Positions 34,689-43,933 are shown, counted from the stretch's first letter. The stretch: 64,000 nt of DNA from Cytophagales bacterium (GCA_022360055.1 JAKSDO010000147.1:1-64000), one strand, 5' to 3'. Numbers and translations: made by a program. The notes: a model not told the origin generated them from the sequence alone.

Positions 34689-34704
34689 CAAAAATTTCAT
34701 CTAT

Positions 34705-36036
34705 ATGTTCGATAGTTTAAGTACCAAGTTAGATCAGGCGTTTAAGTCGCTGAAAGGGCAGGGGAGAATTACGGAAATCAATGTTGCCAAAACTGTCAAA
34801 GAGATTCGGAGAGCATTGATTGATGCTGACGTAAACTATAAGGTCGCCAAAGAGGTCACGGATAAAATCAAAAATGAGGCGTTGGGTAGAGATGTGCTCA
34901 TATCTGTTTCTCCGGGCCAACTCTTGGTTAAAATCACCCAGGAGAAACTCGCCGAGCTCATGGGGGGCTGGAAAGTTGATATCAATGTGAAAGGAGATCC
35001 CGCTGTTGTTCTGATTTCAGGCCTTCAGGGTTCAGGTAAAACTACTTTTACGGGTAAGCTGGCAAATATGTTAAAGAAGCAGGGTCGCCAGGTGCTGCTT
35101 GCCGCTTGTGACATTTATCGTCCTGCTGCGATTGACCAGTTAAAGGTACTTGGAGAGCAAATAGGGGTGGAAGTGTATGCGGAACCCGAAAATAAAGATG
35201 CGGTAAAAATTGCAAAAAATGCAATTTCCCATGCCAAAACACATGGGAAAAAGATACTTATTGTCGATACCGCCGGTCGATTGGCTATCGACGAGGAAAT
35301 GATGCATGAGATTGCCTCGCTGAAGGAGGCGCTGAGTCCTTCCGAAACACTTTTTGTTGTCGATTCCATGACCGGCCAGGATGCCGTGAATACTGCAAAA
35401 GCATTTAACGAACGTTTGGATTTTGACGGTGTAGTCCTGACCAAATTAGATGGTGACTCCAGGGGCGGAGCCGCCCTGTCTATTAGGAATGTTGTTGAAA
35501 AGCCAATAAAGTTCATTAGTACCGGAGAAAAGATGGATGCCATTGACGTATTCCATCCGGACCGGATGGCTCAGCGAATATTGGGGATGGGCGATGTAAT
35601 TTCGCTTGTAGAGCGCGCCCAGCAGAACTTCGACGAGCAGGAGGCTATGCGTCTCAACAAGAAAATCAGAAAAAACCAGTTCAATTTTGACGATTTTCTT
35701 TCCCAGCTTGAACAAATCAAAAAGATGGGCAATATCAAAGACCTTATTGGTATGATCCCGGGGATGGGCAAAGCGATGAAGGGCCTGGATGTGGACGATG
35801 ACTCATTCAAACCCATTGAGGCGATCATAAGATCCATGACAAAGAAAGAACGCGCAAATCCCGACATGATCGATGGCAGCAGAAGAAAAAGAATTGCCAG
35901 AGGGAGCGGGACGAGTATTCAGCAAGTCAATAGCTTGATGAAGCAATTTGCGGATATGAGAAAACTCATGAAGACCATGAACAAAATGGGCGGTGGCAAA
36001 AGGGCTTTGGCAAATATTAATCCTTTTGGAAGGTAG
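34705..36036 (+). CDS. ffh: Signal recognition particle GTPase Ffh
   Basis: SRP54 protein that binds signal sequences and 4.5S RNA and docks with FtsY. N domain FDSLSTKLDQAFKSLKGQG, G domain with GLQGSGKTTFTGKLA, DTAGRL, VVDSMTGQDAVNTA and TKLDGDSRGGAALSI, and a Met-rich M domain (about 330-443) ending in MRKLMKTMNKMGGGKRALANINPFGR. Length of 443 residues is normal. It has its own promoter and terminator. The 4.5S RNA gene is not in this window. Confidence 0.98.
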   Translation: MFDSLSTKLDQAFKSLKGQGRITEINVAKTVKEIRRALIDADVNYKVAKEVTDKIKNEALGRDVLISVSPGQLLVKITQEKLAELMGGWKVDINVKGDPAVVLISGLQGSGKTTFTGKLANMLKKQGRQVLLAACDIYRPAAIDQLKVLGEQIGVEVYAEPENKDAVKIAKNAISHAKTHGKKILIVDTAGRLAIDEEMMHEIASLKEALSPSETLFVVDSMTGQDAVNTAKAFNERLDFDGVVLTKLDGDSRGGAALSIRNVVEKPIKFISTGEKMDAIDVFHPDRMAQRILGMGDVISLVERAQQNFDEQEAMRLNKKIRKNQFNFDDFLSQLEQIKKMGNIKDLIGMIPGMGKAMKGLDVDDDSFKPIEAIIRSMTKKERANPDMIDGSRRKRIARGSGTSIQQVNSLMKQFADMRKLMKTMNKMGGGKRALANINPFGR

Positions 36037-36059
36037 CCATAAACCTGCCGGATTTAGGC

Positions 36060-36090
36060 AAGCCTGTTTTTCAGAAAACAGGCTTTTTTT
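36060..36090 (+). terminator. Intrinsic terminator after ffh
   Basis: Arms AAGCCTGTTTT and AAAACAGGCTT with a four-base TCAG loop, followed by seven or more T. The minus strand has no long T-run, so it serves ffh. Confidence 0.9.
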
Positions 36091-36095
36091 AATGG

Positions 36096-37562
36096 CTAAA
36101 ATCCAAAGAATTGGGGCAACCAGAGCGAAAGTTTTGGAATATATGTGACCATCATCAAGACGGCAATCATCGCCAGAAACATAGGAAGCAATGGTTTAAT
36201 TACGGTCTCAATTCTCACCTTTGAAACACTGCATCCAATAAATAGCACGGAACCTACCGGTGGCGTACAAAGCCCCACACTTAAGTTGAGCACCATAATA
36301 ATTCCAAAATGAATGGGAGATAATCCCAGTTGAGTTTGAACTATCGGAAGAAAAATCGGCGTAAAAATCAATACTGCAGGTGTCATATCCATAAATACAC
36401 CAACAAACAATAAGATCAGGTTTATGATAAGCAAAATCACAAACGGATTGTCGCTGATATTCAGCAAACCTGCACTTACATTCTGAGGAATATTTTCATA
36501 GGCCATAATCCAGGAAAGGCCCATACACGTGGCCACCAGCAGCATTACGATTCCCGTTGTCTTTACAGAATTCAATAAAATTTCAGGAAGATCCTTCCAT
36601 TTTACCTCTTTATACAACATGGCCAGCACCAATGCATACAATACCGCAACGGCCGATGCTTCCGTAGCGGTGAAAAATCCGGCCAGGATGCCGCCAATCA
36701 CAATCACCAGCAACATCAGGCTGGGAATTGCATCAACAAATTTCTTAAATCCCACTTTTGCCTTGTCTTTATTCTTAATTGTTTTATATACCACAAAAGC
36801 CAGGAATGAGACGATAAGAACAATCCATATCACTTTATTTATTTCTCCCGGAAGATGGCCATGTGCGTAGATCAATGCATAAACAAATGCAACGATCATT
36901 GCACCAATGATCATCAGGACAGATAACACCTTCAACAGTCCGACCATTCCGTCCCGTTTTAAGATCAGGATAGACATTGCGGTAATCATGATCCCAAGGC
37001 CCGTCAGAATACCCGGGATATACCCTGCCAGAAATAATGCCGTAATTGATGCTCCGCCACTTGCGAGCGAATATACGATGAGCACGTTACTTGGCGGAAT
37101 TGATAATCCTGTAGTTGCAGAACTGATGTTTACGGCTGCGCTAAAATTATCTTCATACTTTTCCTTTTTCATTTCCGGCCCCATGATGCTTCCTATGGCC
37201 GATGCTGCTGCGGCTGCCGATCCGGAAATAGCGCCAAACAGCATGTTGGCAATTACGTTTACATAGACCAATCCACCGGTTAATCCTCCCACGAGAATCT
37301 TGGCCAGATCGATAAGCCGGTGAGCTATACCCCCGCTGTTCATCAGATTACCAGCCAGAATAAAGAACGGGATCGCAAGAAGCGCAAAACTATCAAGACC
37401 GGTCGCCATTCGCTGGGCAAATGTTGTAAAGGCCGGAAGAGAATCGATGGTCACCAGCATGGTAAATATCCCTGAAATTCCGATACTAAAGGCTATCGGA
37501 ACACCCATCGACAACAGAATAATAAAACTTATGACCAATATAAATATTCCGGTATAATCCAT
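36096..37562 (-). CDS. dctM: TRAP transporter large membrane subunit DctM
   Basis: Inner-membrane sodium-driven transport subunit of a tripartite TRAP system. The N-terminal GVPIAFSIGISGIF, GLDSFALLAIPFFILAGNLMNSGGIAHRLIDLAK, GAISGSAAAAASAIGSIMGPEM and the late GVFMDMTPAVLIFTPIFLPI are family signatures. Length is 488 residues against a typical 430; the extra piece is a hydrophobic-plus-charged insertion around residues 195-275. The gene is last in the hexuronate operon, two bases after dctQ. Given its neighbours it probably imports glucuronate or galacturonate. Confidence 0.93.
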   Translation of the reverse strand: MDYTGIFILVISFIILLSMGVPIAFSIGISGIFTMLVTIDSLPAFTTFAQRMATGLDSFALLAIPFFILAGNLMNSGGIAHRLIDLAKILVGGLTGGLVYVNVIANMLFGAISGSAAAAASAIGSIMGPEMKKEKYEDNFSAAVNISSATTGLSIPPSNVLIVYSLASGGASITALFLAGYIPGILTGLGIMITAMSILILKRDGMVGLLKVLSVLMIIGAMIVAFVYALIYAHGHLPGEINKVIWIVLIVSFLAFVVYKTIKNKDKAKVGFKKFVDAIPSLMLLVIVIGGILAGFFTATEASAVAVLYALVLAMLYKEVKWKDLPEILLNSVKTTGIVMLLVATCMGLSWIMAYENIPQNVSAGLLNISDNPFVILLIINLILLFVGVFMDMTPAVLIFTPIFLPIVQTQLGLSPIHFGIIMVLNLSVGLCTPPVGSVLFIGCSVSKVRIETVIKPLLPMFLAMIAVLMMVTYIPKLSLWLPQFFGF

Positions 37563-37563
37563 G

Positions 37564-38037
37564 CTAGTTTTCGTTATGCGCTTTTAAAAATTGTAACATA
37601 TTATCTATGGTAAAAAACACGATGAGCAAACCGCTTATTGGCAGTACGATGTAAACATAACCCAATGGGATTTGCAAAGCGGCAGACTTTACCTCAAGAA
37701 CAAACCTTGTATATACGAGCCAGGTTCCGCCAATCACCAATACAGCGAACGCAAAAAGGATAATGCTGATGCTTATGAAAATTTCCAAAAACTTTTTTCT
37801 CGCGGGGCCCGACCTTTGAAGTAAAAGATCAATGGCCAAATGTTCCTTTTTCCCAGCCACATAGGCCGCTCCGAACAGACCAACCCAAATCAGAAGAAAG
37901 CCTGCGAGCTCGTCGGTAAATGAACTCGGCGAGCTCAAGACATACCTGCTTATCACTTGCCAAAGTACGTCCACTACTAAAATAGCCATAATGACAGCCA
38001 GAAATTTTTCCAGTAATCTATCTACTTGTCGTCTCAT
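37564..38037 (-). CDS. dctQ: TRAP transporter small membrane subunit DctQ
   Basis: Four-helix membrane subunit that bridges the binding protein and DctM. 157 residues with VLWQVISRYVLSSPSSFTDELAGFLLIWVGLFGAAYVAGKKEHLAIDLLL, the DctQ signature of a helix break followed by a charged GKKEHLAID motif. The gene lies 12 bases after dctP and one base before dctM. Confidence 0.93.
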   Translation of the reverse strand: MRRQVDRLLEKFLAVIMAILVVDVLWQVISRYVLSSPSSFTDELAGFLLIWVGLFGAAYVAGKKEHLAIDLLLQRSGPARKKFLEIFISISIILFAFAVLVIGGTWLVYTRFVLEVKSAALQIPLGYVYIVLPISGLLIVFFTIDNMLQFLKAHNEN

Positions 38038-38049
38038 CGTCCTAATCTT

Positions 38050-39039
38050 TTACTCAACAGCCTGAATCCTTTTAATATATGAATAGATGGTTTTCTGATC
38101 TTTGTATGATTTGTACATATCTTTTACTTTTTCCTGGTAAGGCGCTTTTTCCGGGTAATAAATCGTTACACCGGCTTTTTGAACCTCTTCCAATGATTTT
38201 TTCACGGATTCGGCCCACAGCTTTCGCTGCACAGGCACCGAGTCATCGGCAGCCTGTTGCAACCAACCTTTTTCTTCATCGGTCAGGTCATTCCAAATAT
38301 GCTGACTTATGATCAAAACATCCGGTACCGACGTGTGCTCGTCCAACGAATAATGTTTGCAAACTTCATAGTGATGCGACGTATAAAAACTCGGAGGATT
38401 GTTTTCGGCTCCGTCGACAACTTCGCTTTGAAGCGCCGTGTAAAGCTCGCCCCAGGAAATTGGCGTTGGACTTCCGCCAAGCATTCGCACCATGTCCATC
38501 GCGGTTTTACTTTTCATAACCCGGATCTTCATACCTTTCAGATCATCCGGATGTATAATAGGTTTATCGATCGTATAGAAGCTCCTGCTGCCGGCATCAT
38601 AGAAACAAAGCCCTCTTATCCATTTATTTTCTGTGCTCAGCAACAATTCTCTGCCAATTTCTCCGTCAAACACTTTGAACCCGTGTTCCTGGTCTCTGAA
38701 AATATATGGCAATCCTAAAACCTTATAATCGTCTGTAAAGCTTTCCATCACAGCAGCCGAAACCTTTGTAATTGCCAAACTTCCGATTTGCAACAATTCC
38801 ACACATTGCTGTTCCGAGCCAAGCTGTCCGCTTGCATAAATCTGGATCTGCAATTCCCCTTTAGAAATTTCTTTACATCGATCTGCCATGAATACCATAG
38901 CTTTATGGACAGGGTGATCGGTGGGCAGGCCATGGGCAAGTTTCAGAGCCTTGTGTTCCTGCATTTTTCCACATGACATAAAAATTGCAATAAATATGAC
39001 AAGGGGGATTTTTTTATATAAAATTCTTGGGTTATGCAT
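38050..39039 (-). CDS. dctP: TRAP transporter substrate-binding lipoprotein DctP
   Basis: Extracytoplasmic solute receptor, 329 residues. The signal region ends in the lipobox IFMSCGK (Cys23), so it is a lipoprotein rather than a free periplasmic protein. Typical DctP motifs: KLAHGLPTDHPVHKAMVFMADRCKEISKGELQIQIYASGQLGSEQQCVELLQIGSL, and FYDAGSRSFYT with the Arg that holds the substrate carboxylate. The mid-region IRVMKSKTAMDMVRMLGGSPTPISWGELYTALQSEVVDGAENNPPSF is also diagnostic. Context points to hexuronates as the ligand. Confidence 0.94.
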   Translation of the reverse strand: MHNPRILYKKIPLVIFIAIFMSCGKMQEHKALKLAHGLPTDHPVHKAMVFMADRCKEISKGELQIQIYASGQLGSEQQCVELLQIGSLAITKVSAAVMESFTDDYKVLGLPYIFRDQEHGFKVFDGEIGRELLLSTENKWIRGLCFYDAGSRSFYTIDKPIIHPDDLKGMKIRVMKSKTAMDMVRMLGGSPTPISWGELYTALQSEVVDGAENNPPSFYTSHHYEVCKHYSLDEHTSVPDVLIISQHIWNDLTDEEKGWLQQAADDSVPVQRKLWAESVKKSLEEVQKAGVTIYYPEKAPYQEKVKDMYKSYKDQKTIYSYIKRIQAVE

Positions 39040-39108
39040 CTATAAGGTGTTTATTCGTTTGCTTTTCAAAATACAAAAATCGGTTATAAACTGATCAATG
39101 AGGCAATA

Positions 39109-39780
39109 TTAATTTCTCAGCTTCTTTATAATCGCGATGGCATGCTTGGTCTTACGGGCAATTCCTTTATAGTCAAAACTTCCATCTTCATGCTTAACCA
39201 TCAACTGAGATCCCATTCCAACACAATGCGCGCCGGCTTTTATCCATGCAGTCAGATTTTCTTCGTTCGGTGAAACGCCACCTGTTGGCATTATGCTCGT
39301 CCAGGGACAGGGACCCAGAACAGCTTTTACAAAGCCCGGGCCACCGACTTGCGAGCCTGGAAATATTTTTACTACTTCCGCGCCAAGTTCCTCTGCTTGT
39401 GAGATCTCGGATAATGAACCGCAACCAGGCGACCATGCTATTTTTCTCCTATTACAAACTTTGGCCATATCCGGATTCAAAATCGGTGATACAATAAAAT
39501 TCGCTCCGAGCTGAATGTACAGCGATGCGGTCCCGGCATCTACCACAGAGCCAACGCCTAGGATCATGTCCGGTGTCTCCCGTTCCGCCCAGGTGATCAA
39601 TTCCTGAAATATGAGGTGCGCCCGGTCGCCGCGGTTGGTAAATTCAAATATAAGGGCTCCCCCTTCGAAACAAGCCTTTAAAACCCGTTTGCATACTTCT
39701 ATATCTTTATGAAAAAATACCGGCACCATTCCTCGCTCCTTCATGGTCAGAGCTACTTCGATTCGACTAAACTTTGCCAT
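39109..39780 (-). CDS. kdgA: 2-keto-3-deoxy-6-phosphogluconate aldolase
   Basis: Class I aldolase splitting KDPG to pyruvate and glyceraldehyde-3-phosphate. The sequence has the Glu region ALIFEFTNRGDRA, the LGVGSVVDAGTA motif, SPGCGSLSEI and the Schiff-base lysine in AEVVKIFPGSQVGG, then MPTGGVSPNEENL. I chose Met19 of the longer frame (start 39780, MAKFSRIEVAL), giving 223 residues, the usual length; the longer frame starts at 39834. It follows kdgK in the operon, and finishes the pathway begun by uxaC and uxaE. Confidence 0.94.
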   Translation of the reverse strand: MAKFSRIEVALTMKERGMVPVFFHKDIEVCKRVLKACFEGGALIFEFTNRGDRAHLIFQELITWAERETPDMILGVGSVVDAGTASLYIQLGANFIVSPILNPDMAKVCNRRKIAWSPGCGSLSEISQAEELGAEVVKIFPGSQVGGPGFVKAVLGPCPWTSIMPTGGVSPNEENLTAWIKAGAHCVGMGSQLMVKHEDGSFDYKGIARKTKHAIAIIKKLRN

Positions 39781-39875
39781 TGTTTTATTATCCGTAGTTA
39801 TTATTTTATAAGTATTGACATCATGATCCTCCACGGTTATCCGTACTGTCTGTCGTTTGCAGTTTCCAATTTCAG

Positions 39876-40910
39876 TTATCTGGCCACTCTCCCCGACGCA
39901 TCTCCTCCCATCAGCTTTTCCACTTCATCGACGGTAACCTGATTGAAATCGCCTTTTATCGTATGTTTTAAACACGAAGCGGCAACTGCAAAGTTCAAAG
40001 CTTTTTGAGCATCATCCGTATAGGTATTTAATCCGTAAATCAGTCCCCCCATAAATGAATCGCCTCCTCCGACGCGATCTACAATATGGGTAATCTGATA
40101 AGTTGGCGCCTGGTACAATTGCTGACCATCCCAAAGCACACCTGACCAGGAGTTATGACTTGCACTGATGGATCCACGCAGCGTAATGATCACTTTTTTA
40201 GCTCTTGGAAATTTTGCCATGAGTTGCTTTCCAACGGATTCATATGCCGCGCCCTCTACATGTCCGCTCGTCACGTCAATTCCTTCGGGATGAATCCCAA
40301 ATACTTTTTCCGCATCTTCTTCATTGCCCAGAATGATATCTGTTCCCGCTACGAGATCGGGCATAACCTCACCGGCAGTTTTACCGTACTTCCACAGATT
40401 TTTTCTGTAATTTAAATCGCATGATACGGTGATCCCTTTTGCGTTTGCAGTCTTAACGGCTTCCAGGCAAACGTCTGCCGCTCCCTGGGAAATGGCGGGA
40501 GTAATGCCCGTCCAGTGAAACCATGAAGCGCCTTCAAATACTCGATCCCAGTCGATCATGCCCGGTTGTATCTGGCTTATTGCCGAATTGGCCCGGTCAT
40601 ATATTACTTTACTTCCGCGACTCACAGCTCCTGTCTCCAGGAAATATATCCCTACCCGGTCTCCTCCGAAAACGATATCGCGGGTATCTACATTTGCCTG
40701 CCTTAAAGTTCGAACACACCATTCCGAAATGTCATTTTCGGGAAGTCGTGTTACAAAGCTTACATCTAATCCATAGTTGGCGCAAGAAACGGCGACATTT
40801 ACTTCGCCTCCGCCAAATGTTGATTCCAAATAATTGCATTGTCTAAATCTCAAAAAATCCGGTGGAGCAAGTCTGAGCATCACCTCTCCGAAAGTGATTA
40901 TTTTTCCCAT
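39876..40910 (-). CDS. kdgK: 2-keto-3-deoxygluconate kinase
   Basis: PfkB-family sugar kinase, 344 residues. MGKIITFGEVMLRLAPPDFLRF, YLESTFGGGEVNVAVSCANYG and FEGASWFHWTGITPAIS are KdgK-like, and the catalytic base lies in DRVGGGDSFMGGLIYGL. It phosphorylates KDG to KDPG for the aldolase encoded next. Gene order uxaE-uxaC-kdgK-kdgA supports the name. Confidence 0.94.
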   Translation of the reverse strand: MGKIITFGEVMLRLAPPDFLRFRQCNYLESTFGGGEVNVAVSCANYGLDVSFVTRLPENDISEWCVRTLRQANVDTRDIVFGGDRVGIYFLETGAVSRGSKVIYDRANSAISQIQPGMIDWDRVFEGASWFHWTGITPAISQGAADVCLEAVKTANAKGITVSCDLNYRKNLWKYGKTAGEVMPDLVAGTDIILGNEEDAEKVFGIHPEGIDVTSGHVEGAAYESVGKQLMAKFPRAKKVIITLRGSISASHNSWSGVLWDGQQLYQAPTYQITHIVDRVGGGDSFMGGLIYGLNTYTDDAQKALNFAVAASCLKHTIKGDFNQVTVDEVEKLMGGDASGRVAR

Positions 40911-40939
40911 GATTTTACTTTTTAATGTTTTGGTTTTAC

Positions 40940-42340
40940 TTAAAATTTAAAGAATTCTTTGGCGTTGTAATAGGAAATATTCTCGACCATTTGGCCCAGC
41001 CAGTCCAAATCATTTGGCAATTCACCACGCTCTACATCTTTCCCGAGAAGATTACAAAGTATCCTTCTGAAATAATCGTGACGGGGAAATGAAAGAAAAC
41101 TTCTGGAGTCAGTGAGCATACCCAGAAAACGGCTCAACAATCCAAGGTTGGACAGTGCATTCATTTGCATCTCCATTCCTTCTTTCTGATCCAGGAACCA
41201 CCAGCCGGTACCAAAATTGATTTTTCCCGGAATCGAACCATCGTTAAAATTTCCGATCATGGTTCCGATCAGGTAATTGTCTCTTGGATTGAGATTGTAC
41301 AATATGGTTTTAGCAAGTTGGTTTTCAGAATCCAGCTTGTCCAGGAATCTGGAAATCGGACGGGCCATTTCGAAATCTCCGATAGAATCAAAGCCTGTGT
41401 CCGGACCTAACTTTTTCACCATCCTCGAACTGTTGTTTCTCAGGGCGCCCAGATGAAATTGTTGAGTCCAGCCTTTCTCGTAATCCATGATGCCAAAATG
41501 GATGAGCATGGCCGATTTAAATTTCAGGATCTCATCCTGGGTAAGCGCGGTCCCTCCTCTAATTTTATCGAATATGGACTTGACTTCACGGTCATAAAAA
41601 TTCTCGGCATAGATTTGCTCCAGACCATGATCCGAAAGTTTACCTCCCATTTCAGAGAAAAAATCATGCCTCGATCTGATGGCATCAATCAGGCGATTGA
41701 AATCGGATATATCAATATTTGAAACTTCTCCCAATCTATCAATATATTTATTAAAACGACCCGGATCTTCCACCGCCATTGCTTTGTCGGGCCGGAAAGT
41801 CGGGAGCACCTTGACATCAAATCCCGAATTCCGGATTGCTTTGTGGTGTTCCAGGGAATCCACCGGATCGTCGGTGGTGCAAACTATTTTTACTTCAAAT
41901 TGATTCAGCAGACCCCTGCAACTGAATTCGTCTTCCCGAAGCAGTGCCGTGCATTTCTCATAAATACTCCCGGCAGATTTACCATTCAGGATATCATGAA
42001 TTCCAAATGGCCTTTGCAATTCCATATGTGTCCAGTGATACAATGGGTTGCGCATGGTATAAGGCACGGTCTCCGCCCATTTTTGAAATTTTTCAAAATC
42101 ATCCGCAGCACCGGTGATATAATGCTCATCGACCCCATTGGTTCGCATGGCGCGCCACTTGTAATGATCTCCATCGAGCCAGATCTTCGTCAGATTTTCA
42201 AATTTTCTGTCAGACGCAATATCTTCGGGGGGCAAATGGCAGTGGTAATCAATGATAGGCATCTTTGCCGCATGATCATGATACAGCTTTTCGGCGGTTT
42301 TTGTTTCCAGGATGAAGTTTTTATCCAAGAACTTTTTCAT
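40940..42340 (-). CDS. uxaC: Glucuronate/galacturonate isomerase
   Basis: Uronate isomerase of the amidohydrolase superfamily, converting glucuronate to fructuronate and galacturonate to tagaturonate. 466 residues, starting MKKFLDKNFILETKTAEKLYHDHAAKMPIIDYHCHLPPEDIASD with the HxH metal motif. Others are TDDPVDSLEHH, LPTFRPDKA, FGTGWWFLDQKEGMEMQMNALSNLGLLSRFLGMLTDSRSFLSFPRHDYFRRILC. It is the second gene in the hexuronate operon, 16 bases after uxaE. Confidence 0.97.
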   Translation of the reverse strand: MKKFLDKNFILETKTAEKLYHDHAAKMPIIDYHCHLPPEDIASDRKFENLTKIWLDGDHYKWRAMRTNGVDEHYITGAADDFEKFQKWAETVPYTMRNPLYHWTHMELQRPFGIHDILNGKSAGSIYEKCTALLREDEFSCRGLLNQFEVKIVCTTDDPVDSLEHHKAIRNSGFDVKVLPTFRPDKAMAVEDPGRFNKYIDRLGEVSNIDISDFNRLIDAIRSRHDFFSEMGGKLSDHGLEQIYAENFYDREVKSIFDKIRGGTALTQDEILKFKSAMLIHFGIMDYEKGWTQQFHLGALRNNSSRMVKKLGPDTGFDSIGDFEMARPISRFLDKLDSENQLAKTILYNLNPRDNYLIGTMIGNFNDGSIPGKINFGTGWWFLDQKEGMEMQMNALSNLGLLSRFLGMLTDSRSFLSFPRHDYFRRILCNLLGKDVERGELPNDLDWLGQMVENISYYNAKEFFKF

Positions 42341-42356
42341 AGTCGTTTACTTAATA

Positions 42357-43604
42357 TTAACCAATAAATAATGGTTTGATGTGCCGCTCAAATATATTTT
42401 CCGTTACATTTTTTGAGATGACCTCCCTGTACGTATTCAGTGCGTCAAAATAGGTTTCGCCGTACTCCGCAGCCACTTTATATCCACAGTGTAAAAGCTG
42501 CCTGAATTGCGGATTGAAATCCGGGTTGGTTTGATCATGACGTAAAGTACCGGCAAATTTCTCACCCGACCAGCCATGTACCTCTTCAACGGTGGGCAGG
42601 CCTTCCAGTTGCACATCAATTACGGTAGCATAGGGTCCGGTAAGCTCATCAAATCTTCCAAGTGCTTTCGCATAAATGTCTTTGGCCAATTTCAGACCTT
42701 CGTCTCCCGCCTCTGCCAGTCCGATCAGTTCTTCGAGCCATGTAGTACCAGCCGTTTTAACGTGAACCCCGGCATCATATTTTTTGAGAAGCGATCTTAT
42801 TGGCGCATATATCGAAAACTTGTCGCTGCCGGAATGCACACTTAATTTCAGGTTTTCAGGCAATCCGAATTCCTTGATTGCATGATCAATCACTAAAATA
42901 TCTTCCTCAAATTCCTTGGCAAACTGATCCACATCACCTACATAATCTACACCTTTATTAAATCGTCCTGTGAATTTCGGGGCAATGGTCTGGGCGGGGA
43001 TGCCGGCATCGGCAATTGCCGCAAGAATAAAAAACAACTCTGCAGGTGTTTGGGGACTTTCGACCTCATCCATTGAAACTTCCGCAATAAAGCTTTCATT
43101 GCCTTTGAGCTCAGCTATTCTCCGGTAAATTTTCCCGGCTTCTTTTGCAGCGAAGAGAAATCTTGACGCGATATTCCGAATAAAACCCTCATCAATCCCA
43201 AAAGGTGTTTCGATTCCTGAGATACTTAGGTTTCCAATATATTTGGAATATTTTTTTACAAAAGCCTCAGTTTCTTCCTCGGAGGATTCTTTGCCTATAT
43301 AATCGGCGACATCCAGCGTGAAAAAGTCGGAATGAGGAACAAATTCATCAACCGTATCCATATTGATGTGATCTGCATCGACCAGGTATTGCCCCTGCCA
43401 GCCCAATGCTTTTGCCGCCTGGTCAGCCTCCAGCCTGACGCTTTCGGGATCGGACTTTACCGTTTTATGCTCTCTGAATGATTTGTTCCACACATGAGTT
43501 AACTCGACTCCTGCTTTTTTTGCCAAAATACTGCCTTGAAGTTGCGCTTCGCCCTGATGGGCAAACCCGTCTCCTATTCCAAACGAATTTTTACCAAGTT
43601 TCAT
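42357..43604 (-). CDS. uxaE: Tagaturonate epimerase UxaE-like protein
   Basis: 415 residues. It matches the UxaE family (tagaturonate 3-epimerase, described in Thermotoga), which replaces the usual tagaturonate reductase route. Shared hallmarks are GIGDGFAHQGEAQLQGSILAKKAG near the N-terminus, DADHINMDTVDEF, EVSMDEVESPQTPAELFFIL, YVGDVDQFAKEFEEDI, and SVHSGSDKFSIYAPIR. It is the first gene of the operon, with a LacI-type palindrome upstream. The epimerase would merge galacturonate into the fructuronate branch. UxuB and UxuA, needed next, are not in the window. Confidence 0.88.
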   Translation of the reverse strand: MKLGKNSFGIGDGFAHQGEAQLQGSILAKKAGVELTHVWNKSFREHKTVKSDPESVRLEADQAAKALGWQGQYLVDADHINMDTVDEFVPHSDFFTLDVADYIGKESSEEETEAFVKKYSKYIGNLSISGIETPFGIDEGFIRNIASRFLFAAKEAGKIYRRIAELKGNESFIAEVSMDEVESPQTPAELFFILAAIADAGIPAQTIAPKFTGRFNKGVDYVGDVDQFAKEFEEDILVIDHAIKEFGLPENLKLSVHSGSDKFSIYAPIRSLLKKYDAGVHVKTAGTTWLEELIGLAEAGDEGLKLAKDIYAKALGRFDELTGPYATVIDVQLEGLPTVEEVHGWSGEKFAGTLRHDQTNPDFNPQFRQLLHCGYKVAAEYGETYFDALNTYREVISKNVTENIFERHIKPLFIG

Positions 43605-43679
43605 GACGACTAACGGGATTCTTAAATTGTATATTTATAATAAAATGGATATTTGTTAAAAATCTAAAAAAATCAACGC

Positions 43680-43699
43680 TTAAGCACACGTGTGCATAA
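43680..43699. promoter_or_regulatory. LacI-type palindromic operator upstream of the uxa/kdg operon
   Basis: TTAAGCACACGTGTGCATAA has a perfect 12-bp GCACACGTGTGC core and only one mismatched pair over 20 bases. It lies about 76 bases before the uxaE ATG. LacI-family regulators bind such CG-centred palindromes and commonly control hexuronate genes. No regulator gene is adjacent. Confidence 0.55.
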
Positions 43700-43827
43700 A
43701 GTTAATTAAAAAAAATTCTAAAGGAAATGAATAAACAAAATTCATCTATTAGGATTTCATGAATTCTTAATACGTCTTCAAGTTCAATCACTGAGCAAGA
43801 CAATTCACCCTGTCTCAGCTTTTTTAC

Positions 43828-43933
43828 TGTCATTTCGTGAAGCGGAGAAATCTGGCTTATTAGTGGTGGCCTGGTGTTGATTGAACCAGATTTCTCACTC
43901 CGTTCGAAATGATACTTTACTTTTTACTTAAGG
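43828..43933. repeat. Imperfect palindromic intergenic repeat, copy 2
   Basis: Same type as 8757-8895: TGTCATTTCGTGAAGCGGAGAAATCT faces AGATTTCTCACTCCGTTCGAAATGATA, followed by CTTTACTTTTTACTTAAGG. Arms are better preserved here. It sits in the 358-base gap between the hexuronate operon start and the saccharopine dehydrogenase-like gene; nothing else is seen in that gap except the operator. Confidence 0.7.

Noticed and set aside
41843..42367. 174-codon plus-strand ORF
   Set aside because: Antisense shadow of uxaC and the start of its neighbour; uxaC is certain.
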